Source: Ruminococcaceae bacterium UBA3710 (GTDB lineage Bacteria > Bacillota > Clostridia > Oscillospirales > Acutalibacteraceae). From it: a DNA stretch of 8,552 nt. Below, piece after piece: positions 1 through 6,408 of this stretch (positions are counted from its first letter, which is position 1; each line of letters opens with the position of its first letter). The notes beneath the pieces are model-generated. The model was not told where the DNA came from and made no database searches. It saw only the letters and a program-made list of their open reading frames with translations. Position numbers and translations under genes: made by a program. The DNA lies in contig DFHZ01000121.1 of NCBI GenBank assembly GCA_002371985.1, positions 1-8,552 of the forward strand, written 5' to 3'.

Positions 1-2
1 TT

Positions 3-77
3 TATGAATTTTACGGAGTATGTAAAAAACTGAACATATTTAACCGCGATATACAAACGTTTCCAATAAATAATTAG
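3..77 (+). CDS. Possible 3' end of a rightward gene, cut by the window edge
   Basis: One frame on the plus strand is open from the left edge to a TAG stop at 75-77. It encodes about 24 residues ending in KKLNIFNRDIQTFPINN. The composition (mixed charged, aromatic and hydrophobic residues) looks like a protein C-terminus. The other plus frames stop early, and the best minus frame is also interrupted. No domain can be recognised in so short a piece. It would converge on the recombinase gene at 270-1103. A strong hairpin at 87-124 follows 9 bases after the stop but has no T-run on this strand, so it is not a clear terminator. The reading is tentative and could be chance. Confidence 0.35.
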   Translation, partial: YEFYGVCKKLNIFNRDIQTFPINN

Positions 78-86
78 CTAACGCAT

Positions 87-124
87 GGGTGTTGTTACCC
101 AAATCAAAGATTTGGACAACACCT
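87..124. repeat. Strong interrupted hairpin in intergenic DNA
   Basis: Two nested stems form a near-perfect hairpin. The outer stem pairs 87-95 with 116-124 (9 pairs, one a G-T wobble). The inner stem pairs 99-105 (CCAAATC) with 109-115 (GATTTGG) around an AAA loop. Bases 96-98 (TAC) form a bulge on one side only. No T-run follows on either strand, so a classical intrinsic terminator is unlikely. It may be part of a dispersed intergenic repeat or a small structured RNA, but copies elsewhere cannot be checked here. Confidence 0.6.
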
Positions 125-126
125 CA

Positions 127-170
127 AAACTCTAAACTCTAAACATTAAACTCTCAAAAAACTAAACTCT
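127..170. repeat. Degenerate AAACTCT heptamer array
   Basis: The heptamer AAACTCT occurs at 127-133, 134-140, 148-154 and 164-170. A diverged unit (AAACATT) fills 141-147, so 127-154 is four head-to-tail heptamers. There are no unique spacers of constant length, so this is not CRISPR. Such short AT-rich tandem arrays can arise by replication slippage. It sits between two hairpins (87-124 and 185-240) in an otherwise empty 190-base intergenic stretch. Confidence 0.6.
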
Positions 171-184
171 ATCAGTAAACCCCT

Positions 185-240
185 CCACTCAATTATACAA
201 AATATTCATTTTGTATAATTGGATATGATTTTCAGAGTGG
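185..240. repeat. Nested inverted-repeat element downstream of the recombinase gene
   Basis: A perfect 13-base inverted repeat pairs 191-203 with 208-220 around the 4-base centre ATTC. One more G-C pair (190/221) can be added. Outside it, CCACTC at 185-190 is the reverse complement of GAGTGG at 235-240 and could close a larger structure, with 221-234 as an asymmetric loop; base 190 belongs to both options. No T-run follows the inner hairpin on the minus strand, so it is a poor terminator for the recombinase operon. It could be a recombination site, a small mobile repeat or a structured RNA. It ends about 30 bases from the recombinase stop codon. Confidence 0.6.
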
Positions 241-269
241 GCTTCTCTACCATGGATTATATTTATAAA

Positions 270-1103
270 TTATTCAAGATAGCCTACCGAATACTTATCT
301 TTCAAGTAATCAATATATCTACTTGCCGATGATTTATCGCTAAATCCCAACAGGCTCTTAACATATTTTAAATCAGCACCGTTATCAATTAAATGCGTTG
401 CAAATGTATGTCTTAAAGTATTTGGTGTTATTATTTTGTTTATATCAGATTTATCCGAATAATATGAAACTATTTTCCAAATACCCTGTCTTGTAAGTTT
501 TGAGCCTCGTAGATTAGTAAACAACAAGTCGTTGCTCGTTTGTTCGGCTTTAAACATCTGTATATATTTTTTTAATTTATCTAATAGTTGTATATTTATC
601 GGTATTATCCTATCGTTTTCGCTTTTAATTATTACCGTACCGATTTCAAAATTTATATCATTTATCCTTAATTCTATCAATTCTGATACCTTTATCCCCG
701 TATAATACATCATTTCTAAAATCAGTTTGTCCCTTAATGACTTATATGTATTCCCTTCCGGTATTGATAAAAAATTAACAATTTCGTTTCTATCGAGAAT
801 AACCGGGGTTTTCTTTTCTGATTTTCTGTTTATAACCGGATTTTTTATAGAAATATAGTCAATATTTAAAAACTCAAGAAATGACCGTATAGAAGATACC
901 GTTCTGTTGATTTTAGAATCAGAAACACCGGCATTTTTCATATTATCTATGTATTCTTTTATTGATTTTTCGGTTATATCCCCTTTTGTTTCTATATTAC
1001 AGTTTTTGCAGTACAGCAAAATATCATTTATATATGCTTGAATGGTATTATAAGACATACCTTTATTAAATAGATAATTATTAAACTTTTCAAGTTGCAT
1101 CAT
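270..1103 (-). CDS. Xer-like tyrosine recombinase with altered catalytic residues
   Basis: The 277-residue product has the size and layout of XerC/XerD. Residues 1-85 form the N-terminal SAM-like DNA-binding domain. Residues about 98-275 form the catalytic domain, which aligns with E. coli XerD almost without gaps. Such enzymes resolve chromosome dimers or recombine short sites. The nucleophile Tyr263, the second Arg231 (in LRHTFATHL) and the beta-hairpin Lys160 are present. The first catalytic Arg is Lys138 (TGIKVSEL), the HxxR His is Asn228 (TPNTLRH), and the LLGH His is Phe254 (LLGFSD). Activity is therefore uncertain. I chose the ATG at 1103 because AGGTGG at 1113-1118 lies 9 bases upstream; an adjacent ATG at 1100 is possible. 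The gene starts 13 bases after the spoIIM-like gene, and its ribosome binding site overlaps that gene's stop codon, so the two are co-transcribed. The locus resembles the Bacillus region where spoIIM lies near xerD. Confidence 0.88.
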   Translation of the reverse strand: MMQLEKFNNYLFNKGMSYNTIQAYINDILLYCKNCNIETKGDITEKSIKEYIDNMKNAGVSDSKINRTVSSIRSFLEFLNIDYISIKNPVINRKSEKKTPVILDRNEIVNFLSIPEGNTYKSLRDKLILEMMYYTGIKVSELIELRINDINFEIGTVIIKSENDRIIPINIQLLDKLKKYIQMFKAEQTSNDLLFTNLRGSKLTRQGIWKIVSYYSDKSDINKIITPNTLRHTFATHLIDNGADLKYVKSLLGFSDKSSASRYIDYLKDKYSVGYLE

Positions 1104-1116
1104 GGGAAAACACCAC

Positions 1117-1746
1117 CTAAAAATCAAATAATTTAATTAAATAAAAGCCGAGTAAGGAATCAAATAAAGATATAATAATTGTAAACAAGAGCAACATCAA
1201 ATACTTTTTAATAAGGGTAATAAATTCGATGGATATTTTTATTGACTTTTCATTGTTGATAACAAGTGTTGATAGCATTACCGCAAATGAAAAAGAAAAC
1301 TTCGCCGTGCTGATAAGTACAATAAAATAAGATATAAAAATCGGGATAATAAGTATCGCGTTAAAGGCAAGACCTTTAAGAGAATAATTATAATAGTTAA
1401 ATGACATAAAACTGCCGAACATATAGCCTAAAAAGAGTATAAAAACAGGTATTGTTATAGCACCCGAAAGTGAAATGCTTGAAACCAAAAAAATCAAATC
1501 AATAACTATAAAAAACAATACACTTGATGCAAAAATCTTTAAAAAATTTGAATATGATCTGCTCTTTATGTAAAAATTAAAAAACTTACCGACAAAAACA
1601 TTTGTATTTTGCTTTTCGGAAAATAAAATTATTCCAAAAACTATGCCGATAAGCAAAAGAGTAAATAAAAAAATTTTTGTTTTATCTTTATTAACTATCT
1701 TAAAAATGCCGGTTCTTTTAAGGCTTACTACCCTTCCCTTTTTCAT
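1117..1746 (-). CDS. spoIIM: SpoIIM-like sporulation membrane protein
   Basis: The 209-residue product is very hydrophobic, with a short basic N-terminus (MKKGRVVSLKR) and about five membrane segments near residues 26-42, 70-90, 96-118, 125-147 and 183-206. Its length, first segment (LLIGIVFGIILF) and central pattern (FLGYMFGSF, then a helix ending in FSFAVML) fit stage II sporulation protein M (DUF95 family). SpoIIM holds SpoIID and SpoIIP at the engulfing membrane during spore formation. The recombinase gene directly downstream supports the call, because spoIIM and xerD are near neighbours in Bacillus. The start at 1746 is preceded by GGAGTGG with suitable spacing; an upstream in-frame start at 1809 has no good site. 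The promoter at 1815-1843 looks like sigma-A rather than the sporulation sigma-E type known for Bacillus spoIIM. Sequence conservation is weak, so a different membrane protein remains possible. Confidence 0.62.
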   Translation of the reverse strand: MKKGRVVSLKRTGIFKIVNKDKTKIFLFTLLLIGIVFGIILFSEKQNTNVFVGKFFNFYIKSRSYSNFLKIFASSVLFFIVIDLIFLVSSISLSGAITIPVFILFLGYMFGSFMSFNYYNYSLKGLAFNAILIIPIFISYFIVLISTAKFSFSFAVMLSTLVINNEKSIKISIEFITLIKKYLMLLLFTIIISLFDSLLGFYLIKLFDF

Positions 1747-1814
1747 ATTTACCACTCCATTTCTGTTAATTATATGAAATGTGTGGACAAGATATGAAAA
1801 AACATCCATAAAAA

Positions 1815-1843
1815 TTTATAACATAACATTTATCTGTTGTCAA
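1815..1843 (-). promoter_or_regulatory. Leftward sigma-A promoter for the spoIIM-like/recombinase pair
   Basis: On the minus strand a perfect TTGACA (1843-1838) is followed after 17 bases by TATAAA (1820-1815), preceded by TGT as an extended -10. Transcription would begin near 1808, leaving a leader of about 60 bases before the ATG at 1746. The -35 box lies on top of that of the opposing promoter. Confidence 0.7.
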
Positions 1844-1864
1844 ATTAAAAAATTATGTTATAAT
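1837..1864 (+). promoter_or_regulatory. Rightward sigma-A promoter for the dehydrogenase
   Basis: TTGTCA (1837-1842) and a consensus TATAAT (1859-1864) are separated by 16 bases, with TGT just upstream of the -10. Transcription would start near 1871, giving a leader of about 20 bases. The two -10 regions fall in an 11-base perfect inverted repeat (1816-1826 and 1853-1863). Confidence 0.72.
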
Positions 1865-1889
1865 ATAAAAAAATATTTTGGAGATAGTT

Positions 1890-2624
1890 ATGAGTAAAAC
1901 TGTAATTGTTACCGGTGCATCCAAAGGAATTGGCGCTACAACTGCCATTCATTTTGCCGAGCGAGGATATAATGTTGTAATCAATTATAATAATTCCTAT
2001 CAATCGGCAAGACTACTTACTACCTCACTTAAAAGTCGTGGTTTTTCAGTAATACAAATCAAGGCTGATGTATCAAACCGTATGGAAACCGACCTTTTAA
2101 TTAAAGAAACAATAGATAAATTCGGCAGCATTGACATACTTGTAAATAATGCAGGTATATCGCAAATAGGTTTGATAGACGAAATCGACGATTACGATGC
2201 CCAACGAATTTTTGATGTGAATTTAAAGGGTGTTTATAACTGTTGCAGAAGTGTTACACCGTATATGGTTAATCAGAAGTACGGAAGAATTATAAATATT
2301 ACATCTATGTGGGGACAGGTTGGAGCATCTTGCGAAGTTGCTTATTCAGCATCAAAAGCCGGTGTAATCGGGCTTACAAAAGCCCTTGCAAAGGAATTGG
2401 CACCGAGTAATATAACGGTCAATGCAATTTCACCCGGTCTAATTGAAACATCAATGAATGCTAATGTAAGCATTGACGACCTTAATTCATTTGTTGAAGA
2501 TATACCGCTCGGTAGAATCGGTAATACAAGCGATGTTGCAAATGCGGTATTATTTTTAGCAAATGATTCTTCGGATTATATTACCGGTCAAATAATTGGA
2601 GTAAACGGCGGTTATGTTGTTTAA
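1890..2624 (+). CDS. ymfI: Short-chain dehydrogenase, likely EF-P 5-aminopentanone reductase (YmfI type)
   Basis: The 244-residue product is a classical short-chain dehydrogenase. The Rossmann glycine motif TGASKGIG is at 8-15 and NNAG at 86-89. The catalytic tetrad is Asn111, Ser139, Tyr152 and Lys156 (YSASK). Overall it resembles FabG (3-oxoacyl-ACP reductase). However, residues 139-151 read SMWGQVGASCEVA, which matches from memory the segment that marks Bacillus YmfI and its relatives. YmfI reduces the 5-aminopentanone group on a lysine of elongation factor P, completing the modification that helps ribosomes pass proline runs. The gene stands alone with its own promoter and no fatty acid genes nearby, which favours this over FabG. 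No EF-P gene is in the window. I chose the ATG at 1890 because GGAG at 1880-1883 lies 6 bases upstream; the in-frame TTG at 1878 overlaps that site. Short-chain dehydrogenase is certain, the exact substrate less so. Confidence 0.9.
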   Translation: MSKTVIVTGASKGIGATTAIHFAERGYNVVINYNNSYQSARLLTTSLKSRGFSVIQIKADVSNRMETDLLIKETIDKFGSIDILVNNAGISQIGLIDEIDDYDAQRIFDVNLKGVYNCCRSVTPYMVNQKYGRIINITSMWGQVGASCEVAYSASKAGVIGLTKALAKELAPSNITVNAISPGLIETSMNANVSIDDLNSFVEDIPLGRIGNTSDVANAVLFLANDSSDYITGQIIGVNGGYVV

Positions 2625-2630
2625 GTATGT

Positions 2631-2663
2631 TAAAAGCCTTGATGAGTTTCATCAAGGCTTTTA
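2631..2663. terminator. Bidirectional terminator between convergent genes
   Basis: Bases 2632-2645 pair perfectly with 2649-2662 around a 3-base loop (14 pairs, plus an outer T-A pair at 2631/2663). The arms begin with AAAAGCC and end with GGCTTTT, so a T-run occurs at the end of the stem on both strands. It lies 6 bases after the dehydrogenase stop (2624) and 3 bases beyond the stop of the leftward permease gene (2666), so it can end both transcripts. Confidence 0.85.
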
Positions 2664-2665
2664 TA

Positions 2666-3616
2666 CTATCTATCTTCTCTGAAATACGGTAGACCTAAAT
2701 GTGCAGGAGGTTGAGCGTTTTTATTCTTCATTACACTCGAAATTACTAGCACAATTACAGTAAGCAAATATGGGAAAATAGCGAATATTTTTTGTTGTGA
2801 AAGAGATAGAGTTTTAAGCATTGCATCAAGAATTGAGAGACCGCCGAAAATTACTGAACCTAATGCAGCAAGTAACGGTTTCCACATTGAAGCAATAACT
2901 AAAGCAACAGCCATCCAACCGAACGAATCTATTGCAGCCTCGGCAATTTGAGTACCGCTTGAACGGTCCATAACATAGTATAAACCGCCAAGACCGGCGA
3001 TAGCAGAACCTAATGTAATAAATACATACTTATATAAAGTTACATTTATTCCAACCGCATCGGCTGTAGCAGGGCTCTCGCCTATTGACCTCAGATAGAG
3101 TCCTGAACGAGATTTTTTAAGGAACCAAGATGAAATTATAGCAATAATAATTGCTAAATAGACAAGTATACCGTGTGATAAAAAAATCTGAACGAATGGA
3201 TTTGTGCTATCTTTAAGACCAAATAAGTTTTGAAAAGCAGGGCTTAAAGATACGAAAAGTTTTTGGTCATAAATTCTTTTAGCAAAGAATTTCATAAATC
3301 CTACACCGAAAGTTGTAAGTGTAAGACCTGTAACATTTTGATTTGCTTGTAGTGTAACAGTAAGAAAGGTATATAGCATACCTGCCAAAGCGGAAAACAG
3401 CATAGCGAATAAGATTGATAAGAATACAAGTACAGGCGAACTAACCGTTGCACCGAAAAGAGAAATTGCAACTGCACCGCCCGTAGCACCGATACACATA
3501 ATTCCGGGAATACCGAGATTTAAGTGTCCGGCTTTTTCGGTGAAGATTTCGCCTACACATCCGAAAAGAAAGATAGTTCCCATTCTGATTGCATTAACAA
3601 GAATTGATGTAAACAT
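2666..3616 (-). CDS. nupQ: Nucleoside ABC importer permease, NupQ type
   Basis: The 316-residue integral membrane protein belongs to the branched-chain amino acid/sugar type permease family (BPD_transp_2). Its N-terminal segment GEIFTEKAGHLNLGIPGIMCIGA is cited here only in part: EKAGHLNLG (residues about 26-34) is the family hallmark. A second conserved segment is QANQNVTGLTL (about 90-100). Length matches Bacillus NupQ (about 319). Together with the larger permease encoded upstream it should form the membrane channel of a BMP-type purine nucleoside importer. It is the last gene of the operon. The start at 3616 has AGGAGG at 3625-3630, 8 bases upstream, inside the final codons of the preceding gene, and only 3 bases separate the two reading frames. 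This suggests coupled translation. The terminator at 2631-2663 follows. Substrate is inferred from context (xpt and guanine riboswitch), not from residues. Confidence 0.88.
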   Translation of the reverse strand: MFTSILVNAIRMGTIFLFGCVGEIFTEKAGHLNLGIPGIMCIGATGGAVAISLFGATVSSPVLVFLSILFAMLFSALAGMLYTFLTVTLQANQNVTGLTLTTFGVGFMKFFAKRIYDQKLFVSLSPAFQNLFGLKDSTNPFVQIFLSHGILVYLAIIIAIISSWFLKKSRSGLYLRSIGESPATADAVGINVTLYKYVFITLGSAIAGLGGLYYVMDRSSGTQIAEAAIDSFGWMAVALVIASMWKPLLAALGSVIFGGLSILDAMLKTLSLSQQKIFAIFPYLLTVIVLVISSVMKNKNAQPPAHLGLPYFREDR

Positions 3617-3619
3617 AAA

Positions 3620-4741
3620 CTATGCCTCCTCCCTTTCTTCAATGCTTTTAGATTTACGCTTATTAAACTGAATTCTATATCTGATAAAGAATTCACATCC
3701 GATAACAAAGAAAAAGATAATGCCGACAACAATATTTGCATAATCGTTACTGTTTAACTGGAACTGAGTTGATACATATTTTGAACCTGTATCCAAGAAA
3801 ACAACAAAGAAAGATGTCAAAAGCATTACACCTGAGTCAAAATTCGCAAGCCAAGCGACAAGAATAGCCGTAAATCCAAGTCCACCAACTTCTTTGTTAA
3901 TTGTATGAGAAACTGAACCGGCATACAAGAAACCGAGTATTCCGCATATAATTCCGCCAAGTAAAAGTGTACGAATAATTACTTTTTTAACATTTATTCC
4001 TACATATTTTGCAGTATTTACACTTTCACCAACGAGCGAAACTTCAAAACCGTGCTTTGTGTATTTCATATACACGAACATAAATACAGTCATAATAAGA
4101 GCAACAATAATTGATAAAACATATCTGTTGCTTATATCAGGTATCCATCCTTTTTTTCCGTTTAAAAGGTTTACAATACCCAAAGTACCCGAGCCTGTTT
4201 TATCCCATGTGAATACAAAATAATCAACCATAGTAATAGCAATGTAGTTCATCATAAGAGTAAATAGGGTTTCGTTGGTATTAAAATACGCTTTAAATAT
4301 TGCCGGGATTACCGACCAAATGCAGGAAGCAAGGATACTTGCAAGAGCCATTATAAGAATTAGCAGACCGTTTGAAATATCGGGAAATTTCTGCGGTATA
4401 AACTTCATACATGCGATAGCAGAAAGGCATCCGACAAGTACCTGACCGTTTGCACCTAAATTCCAGAATTTCATTTGGAAAGCAGGAATAACCGCTAAGC
4501 CGAACATGAGAAGCAAGGCTGTATTTTGCAAAAGGGTCCATACATCGATAAAAGCACCGTCAAACATAGCCTTATAAATAAGAAACGGATTTTCTTTAAT
4601 AAGTATCATACTGAGAATTCCGACCAAAATAAGAGCAATCAGAATTGCAAAGACACGGATACCTATTGCTTTTGTCATTGGTATGGCATCATTTTTGGTA
4701 ATATGAAAAAGAGGTTCATGTTTTTTATTCGCAGTTTTCAT
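3620..4741 (-). CDS. nupP: Nucleoside ABC importer permease, NupP type
   Basis: The 373-residue membrane protein is the second BPD_transp_2 permease of the importer. A basic cytoplasmic N-terminus (1-25) leads into a first membrane helix at about 29-48. Family landmarks are FWNLGANGQVLVG (92-104) and NTNETLFTLMMNYIA (154-168). The C-terminus is highly charged (KRKSKSIEEREEA). Length is a little above Bacillus NupP (about 348). It would pair with the NupQ-like permease to form the channel and dock on the ATPase encoded just upstream. Its ATG overlaps the ATPase stop by one base (TAATG), and GGAGG at 4749-4753 lies 7 bases upstream within the ATPase gene, so translation is probably coupled. Assignment to the family is secure; nucleoside specificity comes from the operon context. 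Confidence 0.88.
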   Translation of the reverse strand: MKTANKKHEPLFHITKNDAIPMTKAIGIRVFAILIALILVGILSMILIKENPFLIYKAMFDGAFIDVWTLLQNTALLLMFGLAVIPAFQMKFWNLGANGQVLVGCLSAIACMKFIPQKFPDISNGLLILIMALASILASCIWSVIPAIFKAYFNTNETLFTLMMNYIAITMVDYFVFTWDKTGSGTLGIVNLLNGKKGWIPDISNRYVLSIIVALIMTVFMFVYMKYTKHGFEVSLVGESVNTAKYVGINVKKVIIRTLLLGGIICGILGFLYAGSVSHTINKEVGGLGFTAILVAWLANFDSGVMLLTSFFVVFLDTGSKYVSTQFQLNSNDYANIVVGIIFFFVIGCEFFIRYRIQFNKRKSKSIEEREEA

Positions 4742-6333
4742 TACATATCCTCCGTTTCTTTATCAATCTTTTTCCATTCGTCTTCGGAAAGGTTGCTGTC
4801 TTTTGCTTTACCGTATTCTTTAATTTCTGACTTATCAAGGGAGCCGGTCATCATAAGACCTATCTCTTCCTTGGTAGTCTTTGAAGCATGAACAACCCCC
4901 ATAACTTCGCCGTGGCATAAAACCATAATCTTATCACAAAGGGCAAGCATAACATCGAGGTCCTCGCCGACAAAAAGGATACCTACACCTTTTTGCTTTT
5001 GCTCATTTAATATATCGTATATTTGATAAGAAGAATTGATGTCAAGACCTCTTACAGGATAGGCTGTAATAATAACATTAGGACCTGATTCAATTTCTCT
5101 GCCAACAAGAATTTTTTGAACATTACCGCCTGAAAGTCTTCTGACAGGAGTTTCGGTAGACGGTGTTACAATACCTAATTTTTCAATCAGTTGCTTTGCT
5201 CTCGTTCTTGCGGTTTTTCTGTCAACGAACGGGGTTTTCCCTTCACCGTATGTCTTAAGCATCATATTATCTGTTATAGAAAATGAAGGAGCAAGTCCCA
5301 TACCAAGTCGGTCTTCAGGAATGAAACTCATAGAAATACCACGCTTGATAATATCCCTTGTAGACATTCCTATAATTGACTCACCGTCGTGCATTATAGC
5401 ACCCGAAGATATAGGTCTGAGTCCTGCGATAGCCTCGCATAACTCCTTTTGACCGCAGCCGGTTATTCCGGCAACACCGAGAATTTCTCCACCACGAATA
5501 TAAAAACTTACATTGTTTATTGCGTTAGTTCCGACATCAGATTTAACCGACAAATCACGAATTTCAAGCAAAGGTTTCTTCTTTTCAATCAAAACTCTGT
5601 TGATTTGAAGGTCAACCTTTTTACCAACCATCATTTCTGTGAGGGCTTTTTCGGATGTTTCGCTCGTGTTTACGGTGCCTACATACTCACCTTTTCTGAG
5701 AACTGAAACTCTATCGGAAATTGCCATAACTTCATTTAACTTATGGGTGATTATAATAATTGCTTTACCGTCATCACGCATACGCCTTAATATAGTGAAG
5801 AGTTTTTCTATCTCTTGGGGTGTTAAAACAGCGGTAGGCTCGTCCAAGATAAGTATATCAGCCCCACGATATAAAACCTTGATAATTTCAACGGTTTGTT
5901 TTTCCGAAACCGACATTTCGTGAATTTTCTTTTTAGGGTCAATATCAAAACCGTATTTAGAAGCAATGTCCTTAACACGGGAATTTACAATTTTCAAATT
6001 ATACGGCTCATTATTTCCGAGAATAATGTTTTCAGCAGCCGTAAAAGTATCAACTAATTTAAAATGCTGATGTATCATACCGATTTTGTATGAATAGGCA
6101 TCTTTAGGCGATGCAATTATTGCGGGTTTACCGTCAATGAGTATCTCGCCTTCGTCAGGAAAATAAATACCTGAAATCATATTCATAAGGGTAGTTTTTC
6201 CTGATCCGTTTTCACCGAGAAGTGATAGTATTTCTCTCTTATAGAGAGTTAATGAAACATTTTTATTTGCAACAACTTTTGTTCCAAATCTTTTGGTAAT
6301 GTTACGGAGTTCGAGAGCAATATTATTTTCCAT
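4741..6333 (-). CDS. nupO: Nucleoside ABC importer double ATPase, NupO type
   Basis: The 530-residue protein has two fused ABC ATPase domains, as in NupO/RbsA-type importers (usually about 510). Domain 1 has Walker A GENGSGKTT (40-48), Q-loop Gln89, Walker B LILDEP (161-166, catalytic Glu165) and switch His197, but its signature is MSVSEKQ (140-146) with Ser in place of the usual Gly. Domain 2 has a degenerate Walker A (GITGCGQKE, 289-297, no Lys at the phosphate position), an intact signature LSGGN (400-404), and Ala-Tyr at 424-425 where Asp-Glu would sit in Walker B. One composite ATP site is therefore complete and the other degenerate. It powers the two permeases encoded downstream. The start at 6333 has AGGAG at 6340-6344, 6 bases upstream. 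An extra acidic/lysine-rich tail follows residue 500. A hairpin at 6362-6389 separates it from the binding protein gene. Confidence 0.93.
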   Translation of the reverse strand: MENNIALELRNITKRFGTKVVANKNVSLTLYKREILSLLGENGSGKTTLMNMISGIYFPDEGEILIDGKPAIIASPKDAYSYKIGMIHQHFKLVDTFTAAENIILGNNEPYNLKIVNSRVKDIASKYGFDIDPKKKIHEMSVSEKQTVEIIKVLYRGADILILDEPTAVLTPQEIEKLFTILRRMRDDGKAIIIITHKLNEVMAISDRVSVLRKGEYVGTVNTSETSEKALTEMMVGKKVDLQINRVLIEKKKPLLEIRDLSVKSDVGTNAINNVSFYIRGGEILGVAGITGCGQKELCEAIAGLRPISSGAIMHDGESIIGMSTRDIIKRGISMSFIPEDRLGMGLAPSFSITDNMMLKTYGEGKTPFVDRKTARTRAKQLIEKLGIVTPSTETPVRRLSGGNVQKILVGREIESGPNVIITAYPVRGLDINSSYQIYDILNEQKQKGVGILFVGEDLDVMLALCDKIMVLCHGEVMGVVHASKTTKEEIGLMMTGSLDKSEIKEYGKAKDSNLSEDEWKKIDKETEDM

Positions 6334-6361
6334 AAAAAACTCCTTTAAATAATAATAAAAC

Positions 6362-6389
6362 AGTAAAGCGGGTAAAAACCCGCTTTACC
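6362..6389 (-). terminator. Intercistronic hairpin, probable partial terminator or mRNA stabiliser
   Basis: GTAAAGCGGG (6363-6372) pairs perfectly with CCCGCTTTAC (6379-6388), with one more T-A pair (6373/6378) around an AAAA loop. On the transcribed (minus) strand it is followed by TGTTTTATTATTATT, a T-rich but interrupted tail. It lies 20 bases after the binding protein stop and ahead of the ATPase ribosome binding site. Leaky termination, or protection of the upstream mRNA end, would make more lipoprotein than ATPase and permease, as is common for ABC importers. Confidence 0.7.
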
Positions 6390-6408
6390 AAGTTTTGAAA
6401 ATCTAAAA

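Noticed and set aside
127..170. CRISPR array
   Set aside because: The units are only 7 bases with no unique spacers of constant length, and no cas genes are present.
185..220. Intrinsic terminator for the recombinase operon
   Set aside because: The hairpin is AT-only in most of its stem and is followed on the minus strand by GAGTGGAGGGG rather than a T-run.
270..1103. Phage or integrative element integrase
   Set aside because: Size, close alignment with XerD and co-transcription with a SpoIIM-like gene fit a chromosomal Xer-type gene; no phage, transfer genes or attachment-site duplication are seen.
1878..1889. TTG start for the dehydrogenase 12 bases upstream
   Set aside because: It lies at the ribosome binding site itself; the ATG at 1890 has correct spacing and gives the usual family N-terminus.
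4293..4891. Open frames of 82 and 121 codons on the minus and plus strands inside the permease and ATPase genes
   Set aside because: They overlap well-supported ABC importer genes in other frames, have no ribosome binding site and show no recognisable domain.
5449..5923. Plus-strand open frames of 85 and 94 codons opposite the ATPase gene
   Set aside because: They are antisense shadows of a conserved coding region, with unusual composition and no translation signals.
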